From assembly GCA_900111695.1 (NCBI GenBank), contig FOHD01000012.1, positions 1 to 59,001 on the forward strand: a stretch of 59,001 nucleotides of DNA. The letters are read 5' to 3'. This document shows positions 8,693-19,165 of this stretch, piece after piece; position 1 is the stretch's first letter; each line of letters begins with the position of its first letter. Source of the DNA: Olsenella sp. KH3B4. GTDB lineage: Bacteria > Actinomycetota > Coriobacteriia > Coriobacteriales > Atopobiaceae. A model generated the notes under the pieces. It was not told the DNA's origin. It made no database searches and worked only from the letters and a program-made list of their open reading frames with translations. The translations under genes and the position numbers were made by a program.

Positions 8693-9973
8693 CTACTTCT
8701 TGTTGTTCTCGTCTAGCTTCTCAAGGGTATCCGCGGCCTTGCTAAGCTGCTTCTTGCCCTGTTCCATAAGGCGCTGGGCCTCCTCCTTGGCCTTGGCCTT
8801 CTGGCGCGCGATTTCCTCTGCGTTTTTGTCGGGAACCACCAGATCGCTTGCGTCTTGCGGGTGCATGGAGAGTGCCCCCTCAGGACAGACACGCACGCAG
8901 GCCGAGCAGTTCACGCAGTACGCTGCCAAGGTGTGGACGTGGCCACTGTCGTCAAGCTCAATGGCGTGCGTGACGCAGGCCTTGGCGCAGTCACCGCAGG
9001 ACGTGCAGAGGTCAGGGTCGACAACGGGCACGTCGAGGGCGATGTCTGCCGCGAGCTCGGGGTCATGCTGGAGTCCACCCATCATGAGCTTGCGGTTCTG
9101 CGTAAGAATGCGCTGACGGTTCTGGTTGGTCTTCGCCCCCACGGCGTTCTCGAGCTGGCGCTGCAGCTCGTTGAGACGATTGGCGTGGTCGGTGATTTTC
9201 TTGGCCACTGCCTGGGCACCGGCGAGCCTGGGGCTGGAGCGCGTCACAAGGTTCTCGGTTGCATGGATGGCCGAGCTCACAAACTGGCTGCGGCGGTACT
9301 CTCGCGTGAACTCGTGCGTGAGGTTGTTCTTGTCGACCTCAAGGCCCACCGCGGACTGTGCCCACTCCTCCGCCGTACCAATAGCCTCGGTGTAGAAGTC
9401 CTCGCCGGTCGTGGTGCGGCAGCGGTCGCAGATGCCAAGCGGCAGATAGACGGAGACGTTGGTGTAGTCGACGAGAATGGAGAACCACAGGTCGCGCGAG
9501 ATCATGCCCACGCAGGGAAGGAGGATCTCGTTGGACTTGGGAAGCCGCTTGAGGGCTCGGGTACACGTGACGTAGCACTGCTCGTACGCCGAGGCCGCAC
9601 GGGCAATATTGTCGTAGAGCTGCTTGGCCATGTGACGGCGCGTGTTGAAGACCTCGGTTGGGCAGGCGGCCTGGCAGAGGCCGCACTTGCGGCAGCTGTC
9701 CGTGATGGTCACGGATTTGTTGTGGATGTCGATCGAGTTTGTGGGGCACACGTCCAGGCAGACGGAGCACGCGTCATCGCGCTCTGAGGCGGTGCGCAGG
9801 CAGCGGCTTGAGTTGCACCAGGGCTTCTCCTTGTAGTCAGCCGGATCGAAGACCTTGCGCTGGCTGGGATCTTGGGCAAGCGAGTCCGCGATGCCCGCCA
9901 ACGGGTTCTGAACCGCCTGCCAGTTGTCCTGGATGTCGATGATGTCGTCGAGAATGTCGCGCTTCTGCGCCAT
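8693..9973 (-). CDS. 4Fe-4S dicluster ferredoxin-domain protein with Cys-rich centre
   Basis: 426 aa, soluble, with two separate bacterial-type 2[4Fe-4S] modules. The first, at about residues 68-110, has CSVCLDVCP and CRKCGLCQAACP. The second, at about 320-375, has CTSCGDCAKAC and CVNCSACVRVCP. Between them about 200 residues contain further cysteines (CYVTC, LPCVG, CDRCR) and a tract rich in Asn/Gln and charge; the C-terminus is a charged, probably coiled helix. An electron-transfer role is expected, but partner and substrate are unknown. No oxidoreductase is encoded nearby. The upstream gap holds a 26-bp-arm palindrome and a TACAAT box (10054-10049). Confidence 0.88.
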   Translation of the reverse strand: MAQKRDILDDIIDIQDNWQAVQNPLAGIADSLAQDPSQRKVFDPADYKEKPWCNSSRCLRTASERDDACSVCLDVCPTNSIDIHNKSVTITDSCRKCGLCQAACPTEVFNTRRHMAKQLYDNIARAASAYEQCYVTCTRALKRLPKSNEILLPCVGMISRDLWFSILVDYTNVSVYLPLGICDRCRTTTGEDFYTEAIGTAEEWAQSAVGLEVDKNNLTHEFTREYRRSQFVSSAIHATENLVTRSSPRLAGAQAVAKKITDHANRLNELQRQLENAVGAKTNQNRQRILTQNRKLMMGGLQHDPELAADIALDVPVVDPDLCTSCGDCAKACVTHAIELDDSGHVHTLAAYCVNCSACVRVCPEGALSMHPQDASDLVVPDKNAEEIARQKAKAKEEAQRLMEQGKKQLSKAADTLEKLDENNKK

Positions 9974-10057
9974 CGCCTCTCCCCTCTTCTTGCCAAGGTG
10001 GCCACGTGCGGCCCCCGCGGCGCGTGCGCCCGCGCACGCAACCGTATCATTGTACCC

Positions 10058-10113
10058 CGCGGGATTGAGTTCCCCGGCAATGGGATTCCATTGCCGGGGA
10101 ACTCAATCCCGCG
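10058..10113. repeat. Perfect 26-bp inverted repeat with 4-base loop
   Basis: The left arm runs from 10058 (CGCGGGATTGAGTTCCCC...) to 10083, GATT is the centre, and the right arm 10088-10113 is its exact complement. It lies between the groEL terminator and the ferredoxin gene. A TACAAT box starts four bases past the stem on the minus strand. Too long and too perfect for a normal terminator, with no T tract. Perhaps a small palindromic insertion or an operator. Confidence 0.75.
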
Positions 10114-10118
10114 CGAAA

Positions 10119-10150
10119 GGGCCCCGGGTGCCGGATGGCACTCGGGGCCC
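10119..10150 (-). terminator. Terminator of groES-groEL
   Basis: Stem GGGCCCC-GGGTGCC against GGCACTCGGGGCCC with loop GGAT and one mismatch, followed on the minus strand by TTTC. A smaller stem (CTCGGTC/GACCGAG, 10160-10182) precedes it, nearer to the groEL stop. Confidence 0.75.
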
Positions 10151-10208
10151 TGAGGTTCACTCGGTCGAGTCACGTGACCGAGGAGCGGTGCGTTGGGCTG
10201 CCTAGCCC

Positions 10209-11894
<1,686 letters not shown>

Positions 11895-11915
11895 CTAGCG
11901 AGCGGCTCGAGCGAG

Positions 11916-12206
11916 CTACTCCTCGATAATGGCGTAGATGTCGTCGGCACGGAGGAGCAGGAAGTCCTCGCCGTCGACCTTGACCTCGTTGCCACCGAAC
12001 TTGCCGTAGAACACCTCGTCGCCGGCCTTGACGTCAACGGGGATGCGGTTGCCGTCCTGATCGCGCTTGCCCTCGCCCACAGCAATGACCTTGCCACGCT
12101 GCGGCTTCTCCTGAGCACCAGAAGAGATGTACAGACCAGAAGAGGTCTTCTCCTCCTTAGGTGCGGGCTTGACAAGGACGCGGTCTCCCAGCGGCTTAAG
12201 AGTCAT
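11916..12206 (-). CDS. groES: Co-chaperonin GroES (Hsp10)
   Basis: 96-aa co-chaperonin that caps the GroEL ring. MTLKPLGDRVLVKP at the start, the mobile loop around KTSSGLYISSGAQEKPQRG, and DDIYAIIEE at the end are all typical. I chose ATG 12206, with GGAGG eight bases upstream, over the longer frame to 12293. First gene of the groES-groEL operon. I looked for the CIRCE (TTAGCACTC...GAGTGCTAA) and HAIR (CTTGAGT...ACTCAAG) operators and saw neither. Confidence 0.98.
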   Translation of the reverse strand: MTLKPLGDRVLVKPAPKEEKTSSGLYISSGAQEKPQRGKVIAVGEGKRDQDGNRIPVDVKAGDEVFYGKFGGNEVKVDGEDFLLLRADDIYAIIEE

Positions 12207-12627
12207 AACCAAGAACCTCCTTTTAGGGCGCCGAACGGCGCTTGAACCTGTGACGGCGAGCTCTGTGGCCGTGCCGTCCAATCCAACGTTCAACTATGTA
12301 CCCATCCGATTGGGGTTATACCGTCGAGATGAGAAAAATCTTACGAGAGGGACTTAGATTTTCTAACTTGAGAGGAGCTAGGGCGGCGGAGCAATCGCGG
12401 TGGCGGGGAGTCGCCGATCCTCGTTGCTGCGAGAACGCGCCTTGCGGCGCCGGGGTATCGCCGCAGCCGCGACTTCGTACGCACCTGCTGCGGGAAGCGC
12501 CGTCGGCGCGCTTCTCGTCAATTCCCACCCCTCGGGCCTGCAATAAATCGCCGCAGCTCGCAGCATTAAGCTTGCTCGCAATGCGTACAATGGGATGCAC
12601 GTCAGGCGCCGAGGAAACGGGGATTGC
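12207..12627. promoter_or_regulatory. Divergent control region of groES and xpt
   Basis: 421 bases without a gene. Toward groES, TATAAC (12320-12315) is a possible -10 with a weak TAAGAT 17 bases further upstream; a short palindrome TTAGA-TTT-TCTAA lies at 12354-12366. Toward xpt, TACAAT at 12586-12591 is a good -10 without a clear -35. No purine riboswitch core is apparent before xpt. The GC-rich stretch 12380-12540 can form many small stems, none clearly diagnostic. Confidence 0.45.
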
Positions 12628-13206
12628 ATGCGCGAGCTCGAGGAGAGAATCAAGCAGGAGGGCATCGTCCGCGAGGGCAACGTGCTCAAGGTGGACAGCT
12701 TTCTCAATCACCAGTGCGATGTCGCGCTGTACGCGGACATGGGTGACGAGTGGGCTCGGCGCTTCGCCGGCAGGCCCGTCGACAAGATTCTGACCATCGA
12801 GGCTTCGGGCATCGGCATTGCCTGCGTGGCTGCCACGCGCTTCAACAACGCACCCGTGGTCTTCGCGCGCAAGTCGCAGTCGATCAACCTCGATGGCGAG
12901 CAGTACGTGGCCCGCGTGCACAGCTACACCCACGGCAACGACAACACGGTCATCGTGGCCAAGCGCTTCCTCAACAAGGGCGAGCATGTCCTTATCATCG
13001 ACGACTTCCTGGCCAACGGATGCGCGCTTGATGGCCTCATCGAGATCTGCGAGCAGGCCGGCGCAATTGTCGAGGGCATTGGCATCGCCGTCGAGAAGGG
13101 CTTCCAGCCCGGCGGGAAGCGCCTGCGCGAGAAGGGCTTTGACGTGCAGTCGCTCGCCATCGTGAAGTCCATGGACGCAAAGACCGGAGCAATCGAGTTC
13201 GAGTAG
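12628..13206 (+). CDS. xpt: Xanthine phosphoribosyltransferase
   Basis: Salvages xanthine with PRPP to XMP, which feeds guaA. 192 aa, family length. The PRPP-binding loop is [17 protein letters not shown], the Xpt form of the type I PRTase motif. N-terminal [29 protein letters not shown] and C-terminal [11 protein letters not shown] match the family. I use ATG 12628, preceded by GAGGAAACGGGG, rather than 12595. Single gene, convergent with nadE and ended by the stem at 13264-13295. Confidence 0.95.
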   Translation: MRELEERIKQEGIVREGNVLKVDSFLNHQCDVALYADMGDEWARRFAGRPVDKILTIEASGIGIACVAATRFNNAPVVFARKSQSINLDGEQYVARVHSYTHGNDNTVIVAKRFLNKGEHVLIIDDFLANGCALDGLIEICEQAGAIVEGIGIAVEKGFQPGGKRLREKGFDVQSLAIVKSMDAKTGAIEFE

Positions 13207-13263
13207 CGCGGCGGCACAGGGGCGAAAACGGAAACGTCCACGCCAGCAATGCAGCATGGTACA

Positions 13264-13298
13264 AGCAGGGGCCCGCGGCGATGCGGGCCCCTGCTTTG
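13264..13298 (+). terminator. Terminator between xpt and nadE
   Basis: 13-bp stem AGCAGGGGCCCGC, loop GGCGAT, exact complement, then TTTGTTC on the plus strand. Serves xpt and, as a stem, probably also the convergent nadE. Confidence 0.85.
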
Positions 13299-13305
13299 TT
13301 CGCTC

Positions 13306-15231
13306 TTAGAGCTCCTCGAGCTCGTACAGCCAAAGCGTGGCGCAAGCATCAGACGGCATGCGCAGGTCTCCCCTGGGCGAGACGGCCGCCGAGCCGACCT
13401 TTGGCCCGTCCGGCAAGCAGCTGCGCTTGAACTGCTGGGCGAAGTAGCGCCGGTAGAAGGTCTTCTCCCACTTGAGAATCGTTGCGTCGTCGTACGTGTC
13501 GCCAAGTGCGTAGCGCGCCAGCCGGTATGCCTTGCGCGGCGGCGTACCGCGGCGCAGGACCTCGTACAGGAAGAAGTCGTGCAGCTCGTAGGGGCCAACA
13601 AGGTCCTCGGTGCGCTGGGCGATAGTTCCGTCCTTCTCGGCAGGCAATAGCTCAGGCGAGACGGGCGTGTCCAGAACGTCGTAGAGGACCTCGGCCTCAT
13701 CGTCGTTTCCGCAGGTGTCGGCCACATAGCGCACAAGGTGCCGCACGAGGGTCTTGGGCACGCTCGCGTTGACGGCATACATCGACATGTGATCGCCGTT
13801 GTACGTTGCCCAGCCAAGCGCCAGCTCGGAGAGGTCACCGGTGCCCACCACCAGGCCGCCCTCCTGGTTGGCGATATCCATAAGCACCTGCGTGCGCTCG
13901 CGGGCCTGGCTGTTCTCGTACGTGACATCGTGGACGGATTCGTTGTGGCCGATGTCCGAGAAGTGCTGGCGCACGGCGTCCGAGATGTTGACCTCGCGCA
14001 GATCGCAGCCGAGGGCGTCGGCCAGCGCCGTCGCGTTGCCGTGCGTGCGCCCGGTGGTGCCAAACCCCGGCATGGTCACGGCAATGATGCCAATACGGTC
14101 CAGGTCAAGCAGGTCAAACGCGCGGGCGCACACCAGAAGCGCCAACGTGGAGTCAAGCCCGCCAGAAACGCCAATCACCACATGGCTCGAGTGCGTGTGC
14201 GCAAGGCGTTTGGCAAGGCCGCGGGCCTGGATGCTCAGGACGTCCTCGCACCTCTCGGCACGGCGATTCGCATCGGAGGGAACAAACGGGTGGGGATCGA
14301 CGAAGCGCGTGAGCGTGGTGGCGCTGGGCGTGAGCGAGAAATGCGTGACCGTGTAGCCAAGCGCCTCGGGCGCCGGCGCGGTAACAAAGGTGGACATGCG
14401 ACGGCGCTCCTCGCAGAGAAAGGCCACGTCCACCTCGCTGGTAGCGGCTCCGGTTCCAAAGGGCTCCGCCTCCGCAAGCATGCGGCCATTCTCGGCAATC
14501 ATGTCGTGACCGCCGAAGACCAGATCCTGCGTTGACTCGCCGTTGCCGGCGGACGCATACACGTATCCGCAGATGAGGCGCGCGGACTGCCCGGTGACAA
14601 GGCTGCGGCGGTAGTCCGCCTTGCCCACGATGGCGTTGGAGGCCGAAAGGTTGCAGATGAGCGTGGCCCCCGCCAGCGCATGCTCGGTCGAAGGTGGGTT
14701 GGGAATCCACAGGTCCTCGCAAATCTCGGCCGCCACCACCAGCTGCGGCAACTCGGTGCAGGCAAAGAGCTGGCGCGTGCCAAAGGGTACGTCCGAGAAG
14801 CCAGCAAAGTCCACGGGCACGCAGTCCTCGGGGCCAACCGAGAAGTGGCGCGACTCGTAGAACTCGTTGTAGGTGGGGATGGCGCGTTTGGGCACAATGC
14901 CCAGCACGCTCCCGTGTGCGAGGGCAATGGCGCAGTTGTAGAGCTTGGCGTTCGCCCGGACCGGTGCGCCGAGAAGCACGAGGGCGTCGATGTGGGAAGT
15001 CCTCTGGGCTATGACGCCCACGGCCTTCTCAGCTTCGTCGAGAAGCGCGTCCTGCCAGAACAGGTCTTCGCAGGTATATGCCGTCACGCAGAGCTCCGGC
15101 AGCACAATGACGCGCGCGCCTTCCTCGATAGCGGCGTCAATCTGCCGCAGACAGGAGTCCATGTTGTACGCCACGTCGGCAACGCGGACCTCGGGCGTCC
15201 TTGCCGCGACCTTCACGAATCCGTCCTGCAT
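13306..15231 (-). CDS. nadE: Glutamine-dependent NAD+ synthase
   Basis: Last step of NAD synthesis: amidates deaminated NAD using glutamine and ATP. 641 aa. The N-terminal nitrilase-like glutaminase shows the Glu-Lys-Cys triad in VLPELCVTAYTCEDL, VPKRAIPTYNEFYE and AAEICEDLWIP. The C-terminal synthetase has the ATP loop GVSGGLDSTLALL and VGTGDLSELALGW. Start ATG at 15231, directly after GGGGAGGAAAG. The longer frame to 15273 runs into the REP palindrome and is not used. The stop comes ten bases beyond the xpt/nadE terminator stem. Confidence 0.97.
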   Translation of the reverse strand: MQDGFVKVAARTPEVRVADVAYNMDSCLRQIDAAIEEGARVIVLPELCVTAYTCEDLFWQDALLDEAEKAVGVIAQRTSHIDALVLLGAPVRANAKLYNCAIALAHGSVLGIVPKRAIPTYNEFYESRHFSVGPEDCVPVDFAGFSDVPFGTRQLFACTELPQLVVAAEICEDLWIPNPPSTEHALAGATLICNLSASNAIVGKADYRRSLVTGQSARLICGYVYASAGNGESTQDLVFGGHDMIAENGRMLAEAEPFGTGAATSEVDVAFLCEERRRMSTFVTAPAPEALGYTVTHFSLTPSATTLTRFVDPHPFVPSDANRRAERCEDVLSIQARGLAKRLAHTHSSHVVIGVSGGLDSTLALLVCARAFDLLDLDRIGIIAVTMPGFGTTGRTHGNATALADALGCDLREVNISDAVRQHFSDIGHNESVHDVTYENSQARERTQVLMDIANQEGGLVVGTGDLSELALGWATYNGDHMSMYAVNASVPKTLVRHLVRYVADTCGNDDEAEVLYDVLDTPVSPELLPAEKDGTIAQRTEDLVGPYELHDFFLYEVLRRGTPPRKAYRLARYALGDTYDDATILKWEKTFYRRYFAQQFKRSCLPDGPKVGSAAVSPRGDLRMPSDACATLWLYELEEL

Positions 15232-15243
15232 CTTTCCTCCCCG

Positions 15244-15272
15244 TGAGACAAAGGGACAGTCCCTTTGTCTCA
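15244..15272 (-). repeat. REP palindrome, copy 1 (inverted)
   Basis: Perfect inverted repeat: TGAGACAAAGGGAC, centre A, then its complement. Identical to copies 2 and 3 except that the centre base is A on the plus strand, so the copy lies in the opposite orientation. It is 3 bases from the RAYT stop and 12 bases upstream of the nadE start, just before its ribosome site. Confidence 0.9.
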
Positions 15273-15275
15273 TTG

Positions 15276-16034
15276 CTAACGGCCTGCCCGCGCGACTATG
15301 TTCCTCCCGATGCCGGTGAGCCGTTCGATTTGGCGAATGGACAAACCGGCTCTCTTGAGCTCTAAGAGTACCGCATCACGCCTGTCACGCTCGACTGACT
15401 TCAAGCGGCTCGGCGGTAAGTCGGCCAGAACTTCGGCGAGAACCCCCGCCGCTGCGTCATCAGGAATACGTGGCCGTAGATTTGGCTGATAGCTGTCGTC
15501 TACGGTCTCGTCGAGAGAGAAGCGGACGAACTCGTCCACGCCGCCTAGCATTTCCAATAGCAATCGAGTGTCAGCAAACCTCTGGCCCCAGAGCGACTCC
15601 CCAAGATACTCGTGGTAGCTGCTCCACCGATACGAGGCGGCAGAGGCAACCCCGGCCTTACTCGAGTTGTTATGGATGTAGCGCATCGCTTCAAGCAGAT
15701 ACGAGTCGTCCTCTATGGGAAAGCTATGAAACCGCTGCTGGAATACGTGGCCGATATGGCCCGACCTCGTGTTGTACTGCAGCGCATAGGTTGTAGCGAC
15801 CTTCTGCATTGTGCAGCTCAGCGCTTCGCGAGTGTCCTCCACCAGCAAGTGCACGTGGTTGTCCATAAGACACCATGCCAAAAGCGTGATGTCACCTTCG
15901 CGAAAGGAGTCTCTCAGTAGTTCGAGAAACCCCAGGCGGTCGGCGTCGCATTCGAACAGGATTTGTCGTCCGTTCCCCCTAAGGATCACGTGATAAAACC
16001 CCGACTCCGACCGCGCACGAGCCGCCCTCGCCAT
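15276..16034 (-). CDS. REP-associated tyrosine transposase (RAYT, Y1/HUH family)
   Basis: Single-strand DNA endonuclease of the TnpA_REP group, believed to nick REP hairpins. About 252 aa. FYHVILRGNGRQ opens the domain, the HUH motif is NHVHLLVE, and the catalytic tyrosine is most likely in YLLEAMRYIHNNSSKAG, with WSSYHEYLG after it. The C-terminus adds a helix-turn-helix (LSIRQIERLTGIGRNIVARAGR) often seen in this group. Start ATG 16034 after GGGGGCAGAT; GTG 16049 is possible. All motifs look intact and there is no frameshift. Flanked by REP copies 1 and 2. Confidence 0.92.
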   Translation of the reverse strand: MARAARARSESGFYHVILRGNGRQILFECDADRLGFLELLRDSFREGDITLLAWCLMDNHVHLLVEDTREALSCTMQKVATTYALQYNTRSGHIGHVFQQRFHSFPIEDDSYLLEAMRYIHNNSSKAGVASAASYRWSSYHEYLGESLWGQRFADTRLLLEMLGGVDEFVRFSLDETVDDSYQPNLRPRIPDDAAAGVLAEVLADLPPSRLKSVERDRRDAVLLELKRAGLSIRQIERLTGIGRNIVARAGR

Positions 16035-16162
16035 ATCTGCCCCCGTCACCGTGAATTGCTGGTGCTGACGGGTATATCCCTTGGATTAAGCCACCACGAG
16101 CCTATTCGGCGAGCGCAAAACAATTGTTGACAGCAATCTGCAAGGTTCCGGGAAGGTGGCAA

Positions 16163-16191
16163 TGAGACAAAGGGACTGTCCCTTTGTCTCA
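16163..16191 (+). repeat. REP palindrome, copy 2
   Basis: TGAGACAAAGGGAC, centre T, exact complement. The terminal TCA (16189-16191) is also the TGA stop codon of the ABC transporter ATPase on the minus strand, so the hairpin would form right at the end of that mRNA. Confidence 0.9.
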
Positions 16192-16977
16192 CAGGTAGCG
16201 CGCGAGGAACTCGCGCGTGCGGGGCTTCTCGGGATTGGTGAACATCTTCTCGGGGCTGCCCTTCTCGGCAATCACGCCCTTGTCCATGAAGACAACCTCG
16301 TCGGAGACGCTGCGCGCGAACGCCATCTCGTGCGTCACCACGACCATGGTCATGCCCTGCGAGGCAAGGCGGCGCATTACCTCGAGGACCTCGCCAGAAA
16401 TCTCGGGGTCAAGGGCCGAGGTAGGCTCGTCGAAGAGCATGAGGTCAGGCTTCATGCAGAGCGCGCGGGCAATTGCCACGCGCTGCTTCTGCCCGCCCGA
16501 GAGCGTGTTGACGTCGGCTCCGGCAAAGTCCGCGAGACCCACGGAGTCGAGGTTTGCCAGCGCGACCTTCTCGGCCTGCTCCTTGGTCATCTTCTTGAGG
16601 GTCACTGGGGCCAGCGTACAGTTGTCCAGCACGTTCATGTTGTTGAACAGGTTAAAGCCCTGGAACACCATGCCGATCTTCTCGCGCAGGGCATTGATGT
16701 CAACGTGCTCAGCGGCAAGGTCCTTGCCGTGGAACCACACGTGACCGGCGTCCGGCGTCTCAAGCAGGTTGATGCAGCGCAAGAGCGTCGACTTGCCCGA
16801 GCCGGAGGCACCGATGATGGTCACCACCTGGCCGGGCATCACGGTGAGGTCGATGCCGCGCAGGACCACGTTGGCGCCAAAGGACTTCTGCAGCCCCTCA
16901 ACGCGAACGACGGCCTCACCGGGGTTGGCGGCATCCGTAGCGGCGCCGGTGCCGAGGTTCTTCTCGTCTGTGGCCAT
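16189..16977 (-). CDS. Polar amino-acid ABC transporter, ATP-binding protein
   Basis: ATPase of a PAAT-family (glutamine/histidine-type) importer, 262 aa. Walker [11 protein letters not shown]-loop in MVFQGFNLF, signature LSGGQKQR, Walker [15 protein letters not shown] and H-loop VTHEM are all intact. The first 25 or so residues are a low-complexity extension before the cassette. Third gene of the operon (binding protein, permease, ATPase), starting one base after the permease stop. Its stop lies inside REP copy 2. The substrate is not readable from sequence. Confidence 0.95.
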   Translation of the reverse strand: MATDEKNLGTGAATDAANPGEAVVRVEGLQKSFGANVVLRGIDLTVMPGQVVTIIGASGSGKSTLLRCINLLETPDAGHVWFHGKDLAAEHVDINALREKIGMVFQGFNLFNNMNVLDNCTLAPVTLKKMTKEQAEKVALANLDSVGLADFAGADVNTLSGGQKQRVAIARALCMKPDLMLFDEPTSALDPEISGEVLEVMRRLASQGMTMVVVTHEMAFARSVSDEVVFMDKGVIAEKGSPEKMFTNPEKPRTREFLARYL

Positions 16978-16978
16978 G

Positions 16979-18181
16979 CTACTTCTCGCCTCCTGCCTTC
17001 ATCTGGTTGGACACGCCCAGCACGGGCTCGGTCTTTGCGTCAAGTCGCTTGGCAAGTTTGCCCAGCAGCCACGACGCCGTTGCCGTCATGATGAGGTAGA
17101 AGACCGCGATGACGAGATACGCGTTGAGCTGCTTGTAGTAGATACCAGCGATGGTGGAAGCAGCAAACGCCAGGTCAAACACACCAATTACCGAGAGGAC
17201 CGAAGAGTCCTTGATGTTGATGACCAGCTCGTTGGAGAGGCCGGGGATGGCGTAGCGGATGCCCTGCGGGAAGACGACCTTGACCATGGCCTGCCACTGC
17301 GAGAGGCCAAGCGAGCGCGCGGCCTCCATCTGGCCCTTGTCGACCGACTCGATGCCGCCGCGCAGGACCTCCATCATGTAGGCGGTGGAGTTGAGCGAGA
17401 TGACCACCAGGCCGGCAATGAAGCGCGACCATACGGCGTTGATTTCGGACACGGACATGCCCGACCCGCTGAACAGGCCAAACCCCGCGTAGTAGATGAT
17501 GACGCCCTGGACCAGCATAGGGGTGCCGCGCACCACGGTGCTGTAGACCTTGGCAAAGCCCACGCCGACCTTCTTCCAGAAGCGGACAAAGTCGTTGTCG
17601 GGGCGGTCGATGTGCTGGATGCGCACGAAGACCAAAAGCATTGCCAGCACGAAGGCGATCGCCGTGCCAAAGACGGCCAGCTCTATGGTCGTGAGAATGC
17701 CCTGCAGGTACGTGGCGTAGCCCTGCTGGAACATGTACAGTATCTGCGTGAGCATGTCGTTCTGCGGCATCCCGGCAGACGCCGAGGCGGCCGCCCACGC
17801 GCTCGCAAAGCCCATGACCGCGCGGTCGACAAAGAGCACGATGGCCAGCGCCCAGATGACGTAGGAGCCCAGGCGCAGCGTCCGGCGCACGCCGGGCTTA
17901 ACGAAGGGCGCTACCTGGGCATACGTATTCCAGTGCGTGAGCTTGAAGACAAGCGCCACCGCCGAGAGCACCAGCCACGCGGCCAGCACGTAGTACATCA
18001 CGAGCTCGGCCGTGAACGCGTGCGCAAGAAAGCTCAGTGCCGGGCGCGGCTGGCTGGAGAGCCACATCCCCACAAACGCGACGGCAGAGGTGCCGAGAAG
18101 GACGTAGCGATGGTCTCTGTGCAGCCACGCGGCAAAGCGAGCGCGCCGGGTCGACGCCGAAATTGATGGTGCATCTGACAT
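16979..18181 (-). CDS. Polar amino-acid ABC transporter, permease
   Basis: Inner-membrane channel of the same importer, 400 aa, against roughly 220-250 for typical GlnP/HisM proteins. The C-terminal part is the normal domain with the EAA loop [21 protein letters not shown]. The first 150 residues add about three membrane segments ([50 protein letters not shown]) of unknown purpose. A single permease gene suggests a homodimer. Start ATG at 18181, 34 bases after the binding-protein stop. Confidence 0.93.
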   Translation of the reverse strand: MSDAPSISASTRRARFAAWLHRDHRYVLLGTSAVAFVGMWLSSQPRPALSFLAHAFTAELVMYYVLAAWLVLSAVALVFKLTHWNTYAQVAPFVKPGVRRTLRLGSYVIWALAIVLFVDRAVMGFASAWAAASASAGMPQNDMLTQILYMFQQGYATYLQGILTTIELAVFGTAIAFVLAMLLVFVRIQHIDRPDNDFVRFWKKVGVGFAKVYSTVVRGTPMLVQGVIIYYAGFGLFSGSGMSVSEINAVWSRFIAGLVVISLNSTAYMMEVLRGGIESVDKGQMEAARSLGLSQWQAMVKVVFPQGIRYAIPGLSNELVINIKDSSVLSVIGVFDLAFAASTIAGIYYKQLNAYLVIAVFYLIMTATASWLLGKLAKRLDAKTEPVLGVSNQMKAGGEK

Positions 18182-18214
18182 GTTCTTGCTTCTCCCTGCT
18201 GTGTGGGGCGTCCG

Positions 18215-19165
18215 CTAGGCGGGCTGACGATCCATGCAGTCATCCCACATGCTCTGGCGCTCGTCCGCCGAGATGCCGTCGATGACCTCGTTGATCTTGG
18301 CGAGAACCGCGTCCTGGCCCTTGGCGATGGCGGCGTTGTCGGGGTTGGAGGCGTCCGTGAAGCCCTCACCGTCGGCAAGGTCAACCTTCTTGAGGGTTGG
18401 GTAGTCCTTGAGCAGGCGCGGCAGCGAGAGGGACGAGAAGGTGATGGCGTCGCAGGTGCCGTTCATGAGGCCGTCGACCACCAGTGGCACCGTGGCGACC
18501 GGCGTGAGGTGGTTGACGTTGGGGATCTGGTCGATGAGGTCGTCGTAGAAGGTGTCCTTCTGGCCCAGGACCGAGGCGCCGGAGAAGTCCGAGAGCTTGG
18601 TGGCGTTGGCATACGGCGAGCCCTGCTTGACGACCATGATGACCTCGTCGTCGATGTAGGAGTCGGAGAAGTCCGCGGACTGGGCGCGCTCGTCCGTGAC
18701 GGACATGCCGGCGCAGATGATGTCGATCTGGCCGTTGACCAGCGAGTCAACCAGGCTGCCAAACTCCATCTTCACCGCGACGGGCTCCATGCCCAGGGCG
18801 TCGGCAATCTTCTTGGCCACCTGCACGTCATAGCCGTCGGCATAGGCGCCATCGACGTTCTCGATAGGGATGGTGGTGTCGCTCGCCGAGGACTCCTGCC
18901 AGTTGTAGGGGGCGTAGGCGGCCTCCATGCCCACGCGCAGGGTCTTTCCGTCGCCGAGCTTGAGCGAGTCGGACGACGAGGAGTCACTGCTGGTGGAGGT
19001 GGTGGATGACGAGGAGCTAGCGGAGGCATCGCTCGACTGGGCGGCAGGACCGCAGGCCGTGAGGACGGTCATCCCTCCAACGGTGAGGGCCGTGATGCCC
19101 GAGGCCCTGAGAAAGTCTCGACGAGAAAATGTGCCAGACACGTGCTGGATGGGATACTTCTTCAT
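18215..19165 (-). CDS. Amino-acid ABC transporter, substrate-binding lipoprotein
   Basis: Extracellular solute-binding protein family 3, 316 aa. The N-terminus combines a twin-arginine motif (SRRDFLRASG, residues 14-23) with a lipobox LTAC, modified Cys at 38, so it is probably exported folded and lipid-anchored. A Ser-rich linker follows. The ligand domain opens LRVGMEAAYAPYNWQE and holds DIICAGMSVTDER. ATG 19165 with GGGAGG upstream; the longer frame to 19297 is untranslated leader. First gene of the transporter operon. The 240-base gap upstream to REP copy 3 must hold the promoter, but I see no strong boxes. Confidence 0.95.
   Translation of the reverse strand: MKKYPIQHVSGTFSRRDFLRASGITALTVGGMTVLTACGPAAQSSDASASSSSSTTSTSSDSSSSDSLKLGDGKTLRVGMEAAYAPYNWQESSASDTTIPIENVDGAYADGYDVQVAKKIADALGMEPVAVKMEFGSLVDSLVNGQIDIICAGMSVTDERAQSADFSDSYIDDEVIMVVKQGSPYANATKLSDFSGASVLGQKDTFYDDLIDQIPNVNHLTPVATVPLVVDGLMNGTCDAITFSSLSLPRLLKDYPTLKKVDLADGEGFTDASNPDNAAIAKGQDAVLAKINEVIDGISADERQSMWDDCMDRQPA

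Larger units (their letters stand above)
15244..16191 (-). mobile_element. RAYT gene bracketed by two REP palindromes
   Basis: A 948-bp unit: REP copy 1, the Y1 transposase gene and REP copy 2 in opposite orientation. This is the layout of REP-associated tyrosine transposase loci. No terminal inverted repeats or target duplications of an ordinary IS are seen. Confidence 0.75.

Noticed and set aside
12207..12360. CIRCE or HAIR operator upstream of groES
   Set aside because: Looked for TTAGCACTC-N9-GAGTGCTAA and CTTGAGT-N7-ACTCAAG; only unrelated short palindromes are present.
12380..12627. Purine riboswitch upstream of xpt
   Set aside because: The conserved TATA...loop-loop core is not apparent and GC-rich stems here have no diagnostic sequence.
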